Shown in pieces: positions 7,221 to 15,900 of a DNA stretch of 20,553 bases. The stretch is from PNC22 sp035654175 (GTDB taxonomy: Bacteria > Planctomycetota > Phycisphaerae > Phycisphaerales > UBA1924). The position numbers and the translations under genes are program-made. The first letter of the stretch is position 1, and the number at the start of each line of letters is the position of its first letter. The DNA is taken from positions 1 to 20,553 of the forward strand of contig DASRXL010000260.1 of assembly GCA_035654175.1 (NCBI GenBank). The letters run 5' to 3'. The notes under the pieces are model-generated. The model did not search any database. It saw only the letters and a list, made by a program, of their open reading frames with translations, and was not told the DNA's origin.

Positions 7221-7700
7221 TCAGAAGGGGATGTCGTCGTCCGGCGGGATCTCGTCGTACGACTCGCCGCCGCCACGGGCTCCCGCGGGGGCCGGACGGC
7301 GCGCGCCTCCCTGACCGCCGCTCCCGCCGGCCCCACCGCCCCCGCCGCCGTCATCGCGAGAATCCACGAACTGGAAGTTCTCGACCACGACGAGCAGGCG
7401 CGAGCGCTTGGAGCCGTCGTTCTTATCCTCCCACTGGTCAAGGCGGAGGCGGCCCTCGACGAACACCGGCCGGCCCTTGCGCAGGTACTGGCTCATCACC
7501 TCGGCGGTGCGCCCCCACGCTTCGCAATCCACGAAGGTGACCTCCTCGCGCTGCTCGCGCGCGGCCCCCTCGCCCACGCTGTACCGCCGGTTCACGGCCA
7601 GGCCGAACTTGCCGATGGCCGTGTTGCTCTGGGTGTAGCGCACCTCGACGTCGCGCGTCAGGTTCCCCATCAGGAGCACCTTGTTGAAGTTCCCGGCCAT
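7221..7700 (-). CDS. ssb: Single-stranded DNA-binding protein
   Basis: A 159-residue SSB. Residues 1-110 form the OB fold: NKVLLMGNLTRDVEVRYT near the start, then the FGLAVNRRY strand, the VDCEAWGRTAE motif and GRPVFVEGRLRLDQWEDK. A Gly/Ala/Pro-rich flexible linker follows, ending in the acidic tip DDDIPF that recruits partner proteins in this family. GGAGG precedes the ATG. It lies between rpsF (89-bp gap) and rplI (172-bp gap), the usual place for ssb beside rpsF. Nothing is missing relative to a housekeeping SSB. Confidence 0.97.
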   Translation of the reverse strand: MAGNFNKVLLMGNLTRDVEVRYTQSNTAIGKFGLAVNRRYSVGEGAAREQREEVTFVDCEAWGRTAEVMSQYLRKGRPVFVEGRLRLDQWEDKNDGSKRSRLLVVVENFQFVDSRDDGGGGGGAGGSGGQGGARRPAPAGARGGGESYDEIPPDDDIPF

Positions 7701-7789
7701 GTGTCCTCCGTTGCTGGCGGCCCGTCCGAAGCGGCCGGCCCACCCGGCGTGTTCGGATCATGGAAGGATAGCGGAATCCCCGTCCGGTG

Positions 7790-8224
7790 TCACTCCGCCG
7801 CGGCGGGCTCGCCGGCCTCCTCGGGCTCGGTCTCCCGGGCGACCCGCTCGGTCGCCCGGGCGGCGCGGAGCTTGGCCTCGGTCGCCAGGCCCGTGCGGTC
7901 CTCCTGCGACGCGACCTCCTCCTCGGTCAGGTGGTCGGCGCGGAGCAGCATGGTCCGCATGATCCGCTCCGAGAGATTGCAGTCGCGCTCGATGTGAGCG
8001 ATCGAGCTCGCCGGGGCCCGGAAGTAGCACAGGATGTAGAGGCCGCGGCGCTGCTTGTCGATCTCGTACGCCAGACGACGCTCGTCCCACTTCCGCATCG
8101 CGAGGATCTCCGCGTCGCCGCGCCGGAGGATCTCCTCGACGTGGGCGATGATGCCGTTGAGGTCCGCCGCCTCGGCCTGGCTGATCAGGAACATCGACTC
8201 GTACACGTGGCTGTTGTCGGGCAT
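7790..8224 (-). CDS. rpsF: Small ribosomal subunit protein bS6
   Basis: A 144-residue bS6, the partner of bS18 on the 30S platform. Family features include YESMFLISQAEAADLNGIIAHVEEIL, the KWDERRLAYEIDKQRRGLYILCYFRAP strand-turn region, and IERDCNLSERIMRTMLLR. The last 40 or so residues are an acidic Glu/Ala-rich extension (ATERVARETEPEEAGEPAAAE), longer than the roughly 95-135 residues seen in many species. Start is ATG with AAAGG upstream. It follows pth by 55 bases and heads the rpsF-ssb-rplI part of the operon. Confidence 0.97.
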   Translation of the reverse strand: MPDNSHVYESMFLISQAEAADLNGIIAHVEEILRRGDAEILAMRKWDERRLAYEIDKQRRGLYILCYFRAPASSIAHIERDCNLSERIMRTMLLRADHLTEEEVASQEDRTGLATEAKLRAARATERVARETEPEEAGEPAAAE

Positions 8225-8249
8225 GGGGTTCGACCTTTCGTGGTTCGTG

Positions 8250-8273
8250 CCGCCGCGCTGCGCCCGGCGGCGG
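8250..8273 (-). promoter_or_regulatory. Hairpin in the 55-nt rpsF leader
   Basis: A 7-bp GC stem (8250-8256 with 8267-8273) with a 10-base loop in the short gap between pth and rpsF. In several bacteria the S6:S18 complex binds a structured rpsF leader. I cannot match this hairpin to that motif with confidence. Confidence 0.3.
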
Positions 8274-8279
8274 GGATCT

Positions 8280-8900
8280 TCAGGACTGCGGCCCGGACGC
8301 GCCCTCCGGGGCGCTCTGGGCCGGGGGTTGGGTCACCCTGGTGTTGAAACGGTTCATGGCGGCGTCGATGCCGGACGCGAGGAACACCTCCGCCGCGTCC
8401 GCCGCCGCGACGATGGAGGTCTCCAGGCTCCCCTGCTCCTCCTCGCCGAAGCGGGAGAGGACGAAGGCGGCCTGATCGAAGAGCGGGGGCTTGGGACCGA
8501 TGCCGATCCGGCAGCGCGCATACTCGGCGGTGCCGAGCCGGCGCTCCACGTCGGCCAGCCCGTTATGGCCCCCCGCGCTGCCGCCGGCGCGGAGGCGGAT
8601 CGTCCCGACCGGCAGCGCGAGGTCGTCGGTGATGACGAGGAGGTCGGCCAGCGGGATCTTGAAGAACTGGAGCGCTTGGAGGACGGACTGGCCGGAGAGG
8701 TTCATGTAGGTCATCGGCTTCACGATCAGGCACCGGGCCCCGCCGATCGAGGCCTCGACGCAATCGGCGCTGAAGCGGGCCTTGACGATCGCCGCGCGCG
8801 CATGCCGATCGATCAGGCGATCGACCGCCATGAACCCGGCGTTGTGCCGGGTCCTCGTGTACTGCGCACCGGGGTTGCCGAGGCCGACGATCAGCTTCAT
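8280..8900 (-). CDS. pth: Peptidyl-tRNA hydrolase
   Basis: A 206-residue Pth, which releases tRNA from prematurely dropped peptidyl-tRNA in the cytoplasm. Key sequences are KLIVGLGNPGAQYTRTRHNAGF with catalytic His19, then KPMTYMNLSGQSV, VITDDLALPVGTIRLR with the catalytic Asp, and GGSAGGHNGL. The last 20 or so residues are a Pro/Ala/Gly tail outside the fold. The frame is open well upstream, but ATG 8900 matches the family N-terminus exactly and has AAGGAG at the end of rplY, eight bases after that gene's stop. The order prs-ctc-pth is conserved in many bacteria and supports the assignment. Confidence 0.97.
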   Translation of the reverse strand: MKLIVGLGNPGAQYTRTRHNAGFMAVDRLIDRHARAAIVKARFSADCVEASIGGARCLIVKPMTYMNLSGQSVLQALQFFKIPLADLLVITDDLALPVGTIRLRAGGSAGGHNGLADVERRLGTAEYARCRIGIGPKPPLFDQAAFVLSRFGEEEQGSLETSIVAAADAAEVFLASGIDAAMNRFNTRVTQPPAQSAPEGASGPQS

Positions 8901-8908
8901 GGCAGGGC

Positions 8909-9565
8909 TTACTCCTTGCCCTCTTCCTTCTTGCGCTCGGTGATGACCTCCGGCTGGGACGCGGCGCCGGCCTCGACCGGCGCGGCCTCCGCCACCTGGG
9001 TCTCGGTCTGGATCACGATCTGGGCGATGATCGCCTCGGGCTCGGTCACGAGCTTCATCGACGACATCGGGAGCGAGAGGTCCGAGGCGTGCAGGATCTG
9101 CCCGGCGCCGAGCCCGGAGATGTCCACCTCGATCGACTCGGGGATGCTGGCCACGCTGCACTCGATCTCCACCTCGTTGGTCGGGTGCATGAGGATCGCG
9201 CCGGCGGTCTTCAGCCCCACGGCCTCGCCCACGAAATGGACGGGCACCTTCACCTCCACGCGCTCGTCGAGGTCCACGCGGGCGAAGTCCGCGTGCACGA
9301 CCGTGGTGCCGAGGTGGTCGTACTGGAGGTCCTTGAGCAGGACGACCTGCGCCTGGCCGTCGCCCTCCATCTGGATCTTGTAGACCTTCTCGCCCTTGGT
9401 GAAGTGCCCGAGCGTGTCGCGGGCGTCCAGCGCGATCGCCACAGGCGCCTCGCCGTGCCCGTAGATCACCGCCGGCAGGCCGCCGGCCTGGCGGATGCGG
9501 TTGCTGTAGCGGGTGCCGACGCGCTCGCGGCGCTTGGCGCTCAGGATCGGTGTGTTGCCTTGCAT
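8909..9565 (-). CDS. rplY: Large ribosomal subunit protein bL25, CTC/TL5 form
   Basis: A 218-residue two-domain bL25, which binds 5S rRNA. The N-terminal domain (about 1-95) contains AKRRERVGTRYSNRIRQAGGLPAVIYG and LKDLQYDHLGTTVVHADFARV. The C-terminal domain (about 96-185) contains VPVHFVGEAVGLKTAGAIL and SIPESIEVDISGL, marking the longer CTC/TL5 type rather than the short E. coli L25. The tail is charged. The frame stays open far upstream, but ATG 9565 has GAGGGA upstream and begins the family sequence. It lies between prs (38-bp gap) and pth (8-bp gap). Confidence 0.96.
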   Translation of the reverse strand: MQGNTPILSAKRRERVGTRYSNRIRQAGGLPAVIYGHGEAPVAIALDARDTLGHFTKGEKVYKIQMEGDGQAQVVLLKDLQYDHLGTTVVHADFARVDLDERVEVKVPVHFVGEAVGLKTAGAILMHPTNEVEIECSVASIPESIEVDISGLGAGQILHASDLSLPMSSMKLVTEPEAIIAQIVIQTETQVAEAAPVEAGAASQPEVITERKKEEGKE

Positions 9566-9603
9566 GTGTGTTTCCCTCTGTGAATCACGTGTTGGAGCTT
9601 GCC

Positions 9604-10587
9604 TCAGCGCTTCGTGCCCGCGGTCCTCTGGAAAAGGGCGCTCAGCGACAGGTTGTTGTGGATCCGGTAAATTGCCTCGCCCAGGAGCTCGCCGACCGAG
9701 AGCACCCGGAGCTTCTCGCCCAGCGAAGCGAGGCGCCCGTCGGTCGGGATCGTGTCGGTGACCACCAGGCCCGAGATCGGGCTCGCGCCGATCCGCTGCA
9801 CCGCCGGCCCGCAGAGCACGCCGTGTGTCGCCGCCGCGATCACGTCCACCGCCCCGCAGTCGAGCACGAGCTTCGCGGCCTCGCAGATCGTGCCGCCGGT
9901 CGAGATCATGTCGTCGAACATCAGCACGGTCTTGCCCTTGACCGAGCCGATGATGTGCTCGGTGAGCACCTCCGTGCCCGAGACGCGCCGCTTGTTGATG
10001 ATCGCCAGGTCCCCGCCGAGCAGGTTCGCGAAGCCCTCGGCCACCTTCACGTTGCCCACGTCCGGGCTCACCAGGCACAGGTCGCCCAGCTCCTCGCGGA
10101 TCGACTGGAAGTAGTCGAGGAACACGGGCGTCGCGGAGAGGTGGTCCACGGGCAGGTCGAAGAAGCCCTGGATCTGCGCCGCGTGCAGGTCGATCGCCAG
10201 CACCCGGTCCGCGCGCGCCGCCGTGATGAGGTTCGCCACCAGCTTCGCCGTGATCGGCACGCGCCCCTTGTCCTTGCGGTCCTGCCGCCCGTACCCGAAG
10301 TAGGGCGTCACGATCGTCACCCGCCGGGCGCTCGCCCGCTTGAGGCAGTCGATGAAGATCAGCAGCTCGACCAGGTTGTCGTTCACCGGCGCGCAGGTCG
10401 AGATCACGACGAAGCAGTCACGCCCCCGCACGTCCTCCTCCAGTCGGACGAGCAGCTCGCCGTCCGGGAAGACGATCGTCCTCGCCTCGCCCACCGGCAT
10501 CTGCAGGTGGTCGCACACGCGCTCGGCCAGCTCGCGGCTGTTGCGCCCGGCGAAGACCCTCAGCTCGTTGTTGCCGTCCATCGTCAT
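9604..10587 (-). CDS. prs: Ribose-phosphate pyrophosphokinase (PRPP synthetase)
   Basis: A 327-residue class I PRPP synthetase that makes PRPP from ribose 5-phosphate and ATP for nucleotide, His and Trp synthesis. Visible motifs are FPDGELLVRLEEDVRG, the loop PYFGYGRQDRKDKGRVPITAK, the metal/substrate segment DLHAAQIQGFFDLPVDHL, and the PRPP-binding stretch VLMFDDMISTGGTI, slightly altered from the more usual DDMIDTAGT. The chosen ATG at 10587 overlaps the glmU stop as ATGA, implying translational coupling; a second ATG lies two codons later. The glmU-prs-ctc-pth order matches that of Bacillus and many other bacteria. Confidence 0.97.
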   Translation of the reverse strand: MTMDGNNELRVFAGRNSRELAERVCDHLQMPVGEARTIVFPDGELLVRLEEDVRGRDCFVVISTCAPVNDNLVELLIFIDCLKRASARRVTIVTPYFGYGRQDRKDKGRVPITAKLVANLITAARADRVLAIDLHAAQIQGFFDLPVDHLSATPVFLDYFQSIREELGDLCLVSPDVGNVKVAEGFANLLGGDLAIINKRRVSGTEVLTEHIIGSVKGKTVLMFDDMISTGGTICEAAKLVLDCGAVDVIAAATHGVLCGPAVQRIGASPISGLVVTDTIPTDGRLASLGEKLRVLSVGELLGEAIYRIHNNLSLSALFQRTAGTKR

Positions 10588-11384
10588 GGCGTGATCTCCG
10601 CCGCCCCCGCCAGCCGCCCGCGCAGAACGCGGTCGACCTCGGCGAGCTGCTCCGGTGTGTTGATGCTCAGCACGTCCTCGGGCGGAACCGCGTCGATCAC
10701 CTCGACGCGCCCGCCCTCCCGCATGATGATCGGCGGCACGTCGGTCAGGTAGTACTCGCCGGAGCGCGCGTCGCGCCCCACGCGCCGGATCGCCCCGAGC
10801 AGGACGCCCAGCCCGAAGCAGTAGTAGCTCGGGTTCACCTCGCGGATCGCCAGCTGCTCCGCCGAGGCGTTCTTCTCCTCGACGATCGACGCGAAGCCCC
10901 CGCCCGCGTCGCGCACGATCCGCCCGTAGCCGCGCGGATCGCCGATCACGCTGGTCGCGAGCGTCGCCGACGCTCCGGTCGAGACGTGCCGGTCGAGGAT
11001 CGCGCGCAGAGTCTCGGCGCGGATCAGCGGCCCGTCCCCCGCCAGCACGAACACCGGCGTCGCCGGATGCAGCCCCGCCAGCGCCGGCTCGGCGCACTGC
11101 ACCGCGTGCCCGGTCCCGAGCTGCTCGGCCTGCACCGCGAAGGCGAGCCGGTCGCCATATCCGCCCAGGGCGCGGCGCACCCGCTCCTGCTGATACCCGA
11201 CGATCACCACCACCCGCCCGCAGCCGGCCCGCAGGCACGCGTCGACCACGTGGCAGATCATCGGGCGGTCCCCCACCTCGTGCACGACCTTCGGCAGGTC
11301 CGACTGCATGCGCGTGCCCTTGCCCGCCGCCATGATGAGGGCCGCGGGGGCGAGGGAACTCGGTTGGGGGGTGATCGACGCCAT
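10584..11384 (-). CDS. glmU: UDP-N-acetylglucosamine pyrophosphorylase, single-domain GlmU type
   Basis: A 266-residue nucleotidyltransferase matching only the N-terminal (uridylyltransferase) half of GlmU. The signature LIMAAGKGTRMQSDLPKVV (residues 16-34) is followed by EQLGTGHAVQ (87-96), LAGDGPLI (114-121), GYGRIVRD (152-159) and EEKNAS (169-174). There is no left-handed beta-helix acetyltransferase domain; the gene ends at about residue 266 instead of about 450. The position directly before prs is the usual place of glmU. The start is ATG 11384. An in-frame TTG at 11417 touches the tRNA-Gln end and is less likely. No good ribosome-binding site is seen, and only 33 bases separate the start from the tRNA. 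Substrate is inferred from family and context. Confidence 0.88.
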   Translation of the reverse strand: MASITPQPSSLAPAALIMAAGKGTRMQSDLPKVVHEVGDRPMICHVVDACLRAGCGRVVVIVGYQQERVRRALGGYGDRLAFAVQAEQLGTGHAVQCAEPALAGLHPATPVFVLAGDGPLIRAETLRAILDRHVSTGASATLATSVIGDPRGYGRIVRDAGGGFASIVEEKNASAEQLAIREVNPSYYCFGLGVLLGAIRRVGRDARSGEYYLTDVPPIIMREGGRVEVIDAVPPEDVLSINTPEQLAEVDRVLRGRLAGAAEITP

Positions 11385-11417
11385 GCCGATCGCGTGCTCG
11401 CCGCCGTCAGGGAACAA

Positions 11418-11488
11418 CTACCCGGCCAGGACTCGAACCTGGACTCACAGGACCAAAACCTGTTGTGCTGCCATTACACCACCGGGCA
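11418..11488 (-). tRNA. tRNA-Gln (anticodon UUG)
   Basis: A 71-nt cloverleaf. The acceptor arms TGCCCGG and CCGGGTA pair with one G-U; the anticodon stem ACAGG/CCTGT encloses the loop TTTTGGT; the T arm is CCAGG-TTCGAGT-CCTGG; the discriminator is G as expected for Gln. CCA is not encoded; TTG follows. The glmU ATG is 33 bases downstream. Confidence 0.95.
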
Positions 11489-11868
11489 GTGATCGCTCGG
11501 GCTGAGGGGCGGTGCGAGCCGCGCGTCTCCTTCTCGGGCGCCCCGAGAGGCGCAGGACCACGAGGATCGCGGTCCGAGGTCCCCGGCTGGACTTCCCATG
11601 CCGGTGGAAGGACGACGGCCGCGGCGGAGCCGGCGCATGCGCCGACCCTGGGCTGGACTCTGCCGGCCGCGGTGGCTTTCCCGGGGCGGGGCCCTGCAGG
11701 CCCCGTTCTGGGCGTTCCATCCGAAGCAGAGCCCCTGATCGCGCCTCCTCCGAGCGGCTGGCTCGGCGTCCGTCACGATCGGCCCGAAGTTTCAAGCCGG
11801 CGAAGTATCTGGCGCTCGGGATGGGGAGTCAAAGGCGCCCGACGGCGAAGGGCGCGAGGCGACACGGC
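11489..11868. other. 380-bp non-coding region between tRNA-Gln and the SWIM gene
   Basis: There is no supportable gene. Short open frames exist on both strands but look like GC-rich noise. On the minus strand it holds a promoter-like pair (11804-11832) and three perfect inverted repeats: 11532-11538 with 11542-11548, the 14-base palindrome 11631-11644, and 11687-11693 with 11699-11705. It is probably a structured leader or a small RNA ahead of tRNA-Gln. Confidence 0.5.
11804..11832 (-). promoter_or_regulatory. Sigma-70-type promoter pointing toward tRNA-Gln
   Basis: On the minus strand, TTGACT (11832-11827) and GATACT (11809-11804) are separated by exactly 17 bases. The -35 matches consensus at 5 of 6 positions and the -10 at 4 of 6. 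It lies 36 bases after the SWIM stop codon and about 310 bases before tRNA-Gln. It is the only good two-box promoter I found in the window. Confidence 0.55.
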
Positions 11869-12768
11869 TTAGTCCCCGGCGTCACCGTCCGCTCCCTCTC
11901 CGTTCGCCGGCGGGCCGGGTTCGTCGTCGCGGTCCAGATGCGCTTGCCCGATCACGTCGTAGCACGTGGCCAGGAGCCCGAGCAGGGGGAACCGCCACTC
12001 CTTGAAGGGACTGGGCCCGAGCCGGCGCAGAAGGGGATGGGTGACCGCCGGAGGGGCGATCGGCGTGGGGAGAGTCTCCAGCTCCGGGCCGGCCTCCCAG
12101 TAGTGCTCGATGCACTCGGCGAGCGGCCGGCCCCGCGCGGTCGGCGCCGCGGGCACGTGTGCCTCGTAGACGGGAGTGGCCACCGCCGTGACCGAGCTCT
12201 GGCCGCTGCGCTCGCGGATGACCCCGAGCAGCTCGTCGCCGGCGTGGCCCCGGAGCTCGAAAATGAGAAAAGGGCGCTGCTCGATGCGGTCGGCGACGAT
12301 CGCCGCGAGGGTGCACGCGTGCTTGCACCATCCCGCCGAGTGGCCGCACGAGCAGGTGAACTGCACGTCCTCCATCCGGGGGGCCAACGAAGCGCCGGAG
12401 GCGACGAACAGCGAGTCGAGCTGATCGGGGATCTCGCCGGCCAGCAGTCTCGCCGCGTAAATCGCCTGGCCGGCCATGGATTCGGCCGCGCCGCGCCACG
12501 CGGCCTGAGGGATAGCCGCAAACCGCAGACTCGTGTTGTACGGCCGGTCCGCCCGCCCCTGCACAACGCCGGAGACGATCGCGCCCTTCACCTCGGCGTT
12601 CACCGTCTGACCCCGGCGTGCGTAGTCCAGACCCTCGGCAAAGTCCTCAGGGCTCGCGGCGGAGCGGGCGAGGTCGAGCAGGCGCTGGGCGATCGAGTTC
12701 TTCGGCTCGCTCACCCCCGCCCAGCCGATGCGCAGCCCCCCGCGAACCTTGCGCGGGTGGATCGTCAT
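11869..12768 (-). CDS. SWIM zinc-finger domain protein
   Basis: A 299-residue protein with a SWIM finger of form CxC-x6-CxH: Cys139, Cys141, Cys148 and His150 in CSCGHSAGWCKHAC. The SWIM domain binds zinc and is thought to mediate DNA or protein contacts. The upstream part (EDFAEGLDYARRGQTVNAEVKGAIVSGVVQG) is the region that usually precedes this finger. The acidic Gly/Pro/Asp-rich C-terminus is low in complexity. ATG 12768 is chosen; another ATG at 12807 would add 13 residues, and neither has a clear ribosome-binding site. It lies 170 bases downstream of a SNF2-family helicase on the same strand, a pairing seen in other bacteria and suggestive of a shared DNA-related task that remains undefined. 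Confidence 0.88.
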   Translation of the reverse strand: MTIHPRKVRGGLRIGWAGVSEPKNSIAQRLLDLARSAASPEDFAEGLDYARRGQTVNAEVKGAIVSGVVQGRADRPYNTSLRFAAIPQAAWRGAAESMAGQAIYAARLLAGEIPDQLDSLFVASGASLAPRMEDVQFTCSCGHSAGWCKHACTLAAIVADRIEQRPFLIFELRGHAGDELLGVIRERSGQSSVTAVATPVYEAHVPAAPTARGRPLAECIEHYWEAGPELETLPTPIAPPAVTHPLLRRLGPSPFKEWRFPLLGLLATCYDVIGQAHLDRDDEPGPPANGEGADGDAGD

Positions 12769-12938
12769 TCCTGGTCGGGGTCTGCGTGGGGGCACGTGTG
12801 CGGACATCTCAGTCTGGTGGGTAGCGCAACTGGGAAGCGTTGGAGGCTCGTCGGCACAAGTCCAGCGGCGGGCTCTTGCGGCAGCGCACTGTGCCGCTGG
12901 CACGAAGGCGACCAGCGCCGCAAAGACGCAGCGGCAGC

Positions 12939-15900
12939 CTACCCCTCGTCCTCCACCGCATCGGCCCGCAGCGTGAGGATCGAGCGCAGGTCGTCGGTCG
13001 AGAGCTCGGTGAGCCAGCGCTCGCCGGCCCCGACGATCGACTGGGCCAGGGCGGTCTTGCTCTCGATCATCTCGTCGATCCGCTCCTCCAGCGTGCCGCG
13101 GACGACGAACTTGTGCACCTGCACCGTCTTGTCCTGGCCGATGCGGTAGGCGCGGTCGGTCGCCTGGTTCTCGACGGCGGGGTTCCACCAGCGGTCGAAG
13201 TGGAACACGTGCGACGCGGCGGTGAGATTGAGGCCCACGCCGCCCGCCTTGAGCGAGAGGATCATGATCGGGCGGGTCATGCCCATGCCCTGGAAGTCGT
13301 CGATCATCGCGACGCGCTGCCCCTGCGCCGTGCCGCCGTGCAGGAAGAGCACCTCGCGGTCGAACTCGTGCCGGAGCATCAGCCCGAGCAGGTGGCCCAT
13401 CTGTCGGTATTGCGTGAAGATGAGCGACTGCTCCCCGGCGGAGATGATCTCGTCGAGCATCTCGATGATGCGCACGCACTTGCCCGAGCGGGCCGGGTCC
13501 GGCGGCTCCCCGCTCTCGGGGTCGAAGTCCTTCAGCGCCTGCGCCGGGTGGTTGCAGATCTGCTTGAGCTTGATGAGCGAGCTGAGCACCAGGCCGCGCC
13601 GGTGCATGCCCTCGGCCGCGTCCACGTCCTTGAGCATCCGCGACACGCACGACTCGTAGAGCCCCGCCTGCTCTCGCGTCAGCAGGCAGTACTCGCGGGT
13701 CTCGAGCTTCTCCGGCAGCTCGACCATGATCGAGGGGTCGGCCTTGTGCCGCCGGAGCACGAACGGGCGCACGAGGGCCCGGAGCTGCTCGGCCTTTTCC
13801 TGGTCGTGGTACCGCTCTATCGGCACGGCGAAGCGGCGCCGGAACGTGCCCGACGGCCCGAGGTAGCCGGGGTTGAGGAAGTCCATGATCGACCAGAGCT
13901 CGGTGAGGCGGTTCTCGACGGGGGTGCCCGTCAGCGCGATCCGGCGCGGAGCGAGGAAGGCCCGCACCGCTTGGCTCTGCTTGGCCTGCGGGTTCTTCAC
14001 GTACTGCGCCTCGTCGAGCACGATGCGCCGCCAGTGGACGCGCCCGAGGTGCTCACGGTCGCGGTTGGCGAGGGCGTAGGTCGTCACGAACAGGTCGCAC
14101 TCGGCGACCTCGGCGACGAGCTGATCGCCGAGAGCCCGCTCGACGCCATGGTGCACCAGCACGCGCAGGTCCGGCGCGAAGCGCTGCGCCTCGCGCATCC
14201 AGTTGCCGACGACCGACATCGGCACGACCAGCAGCGTCGGACCCAGGCCGGCCGACTCGGCCTTGGCCTCGATCCCGACCTCCCGCTCGTGCAGCAGGAG
14301 CGCGAGAAGCTGCACCGTTTTCCCCAGCCCCATGTCGTCGGCCAGGCATGCGCCGAAGCCGAACCGCTCGAGGAACGCCAGCCAGGAGACGCCCCTGAGC
14401 TGGTAGGGGCGCAGCTCGCCCTTGAACGCGCCCGGCGTCTCGACGGTCTCGAGGCGCTCCGCCACCCCCGCCTCGTCGAAGAGCGGGCTGAGCCAGCCCG
14501 AAACCTCGATGCCTGTCACGCGCAGCGCGTGCTGCCGCCCCTCGGCCGCGTAGGCCATGCGGAGCGCCTCGCCGAGCGTGGCGGTGCCGTCGCCGGCCTG
14601 GCGCACCAGGCGCAGCGCCGCCTGCAGGTCTTCGGCGCGCAGCTCGACCCACCGCCCGCCCAGGCGCACGAGCGGGGCCTTGGCGTTCGCGAGCGACTCG
14701 AACTCCCTCTCGCTGAGCACGTGGTCGCCGACGGAGATGTCCCACGCGAACCGGACGAGCGCCTCCAGGCCCAGGCGGGTGGGCAGCGCGTCGGTCGTGT
14801 GCGGGCCCGCGTCGGCGCCGGCCTCGCCGCTGTCGATGCGCAGCCGCGCGCCCAGGCGCATCGTCGGCTGGTCCCACCACGGCGGGGCGTCCACGTCGAA
14901 GCCCTGCTCCAGCAGGAGCGGGCGGAACTCGCGCAGGAATTGATACGCCTGGCCCGTGTCGAGCCCGAGCGACGTCGGCTGCACCTCCTTGAGCGCCCTC
15001 TCGAGCTGCTTATAGATCTTCGAGGCGCGCCCGAGCTCGGCCAGCAGGAGCTCGCGCGGGTTGTCGAGCCGCCGGCCCCCCATCGAGATCGAATCCGTCG
15101 GCAGCAGCCAAACGTCCTCGGCCTCGACGATGAGCGATTCGTCGTCCGCCGCGCGCAGCTCGAAATGCAGACGCCACGCCAGGTCGCCGGGATCGACCTC
15201 CGTGTCCCCAAGCCCTTCGACGTTCGGCGGCTCCTCCAGGCGCAGGCGCAGCTTCCAGGCCGTCGAGAGGCCTCGATCGTCGAGCCCGCCGATCCACACC
15301 CGGACGCGCCGGACCAGCTCGGGACCGAACTGCTCCTGCGCCTCGATCCGCGCCGAGCGGTCCAGGAGCCCCGTCAGCCACGCGACCTGCGGGTCCTCCT
15401 CCGGCGCCCGCGACTCGATCGCCCCGGCCATGTCGTCACGCACGAGCGCCTCGCGGCAGAGCGCGTCGGTGATCACGCCCAGCGCCTCGTCGGTCACCGC
15501 CCAGGCGTCCTGGTCGCACGAGCCGACCCCGGCGCGCACGATCGGCGGCATCGCCCTCGCCAGCGCCACCACCCGGCTCGATGCCGGCTCGTCGCCCAGC
15601 CACGGCCGCCACGCGCCCTCCGCGGCCATCCCGCCGACCTGCAGCACCATCGGCACCACGCGCTGCTGGCAGACCAGCGACCGCGCCATGCGCGCGAGCG
15701 TGACGAAGAAGCGGATCGACCCATCCGCCGCGAGCCGGTGATCGCTCGCCGCGACCTCGAGCAGCCGGTCAAGGTCCCGCTCCACCCTTCCCGGCAGCAC
15801 CCTGATCGCCGGGACCGACGCCTCCTGCAGCGCCGTGCCGTCGCCGTTGCCCGGAACGTGCAGCGAGGGAACGTGGTGGGTCAGCGTCGGGCTGGGCCTG

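Noticed and set aside
11474..11776. 100-codon minus-strand frame in the non-coding region before tRNA-Gln
   Set aside because: It overlaps the tRNA, has no ribosome-binding site worth the name and is composed of Arg/Gly/Pro/Ser.
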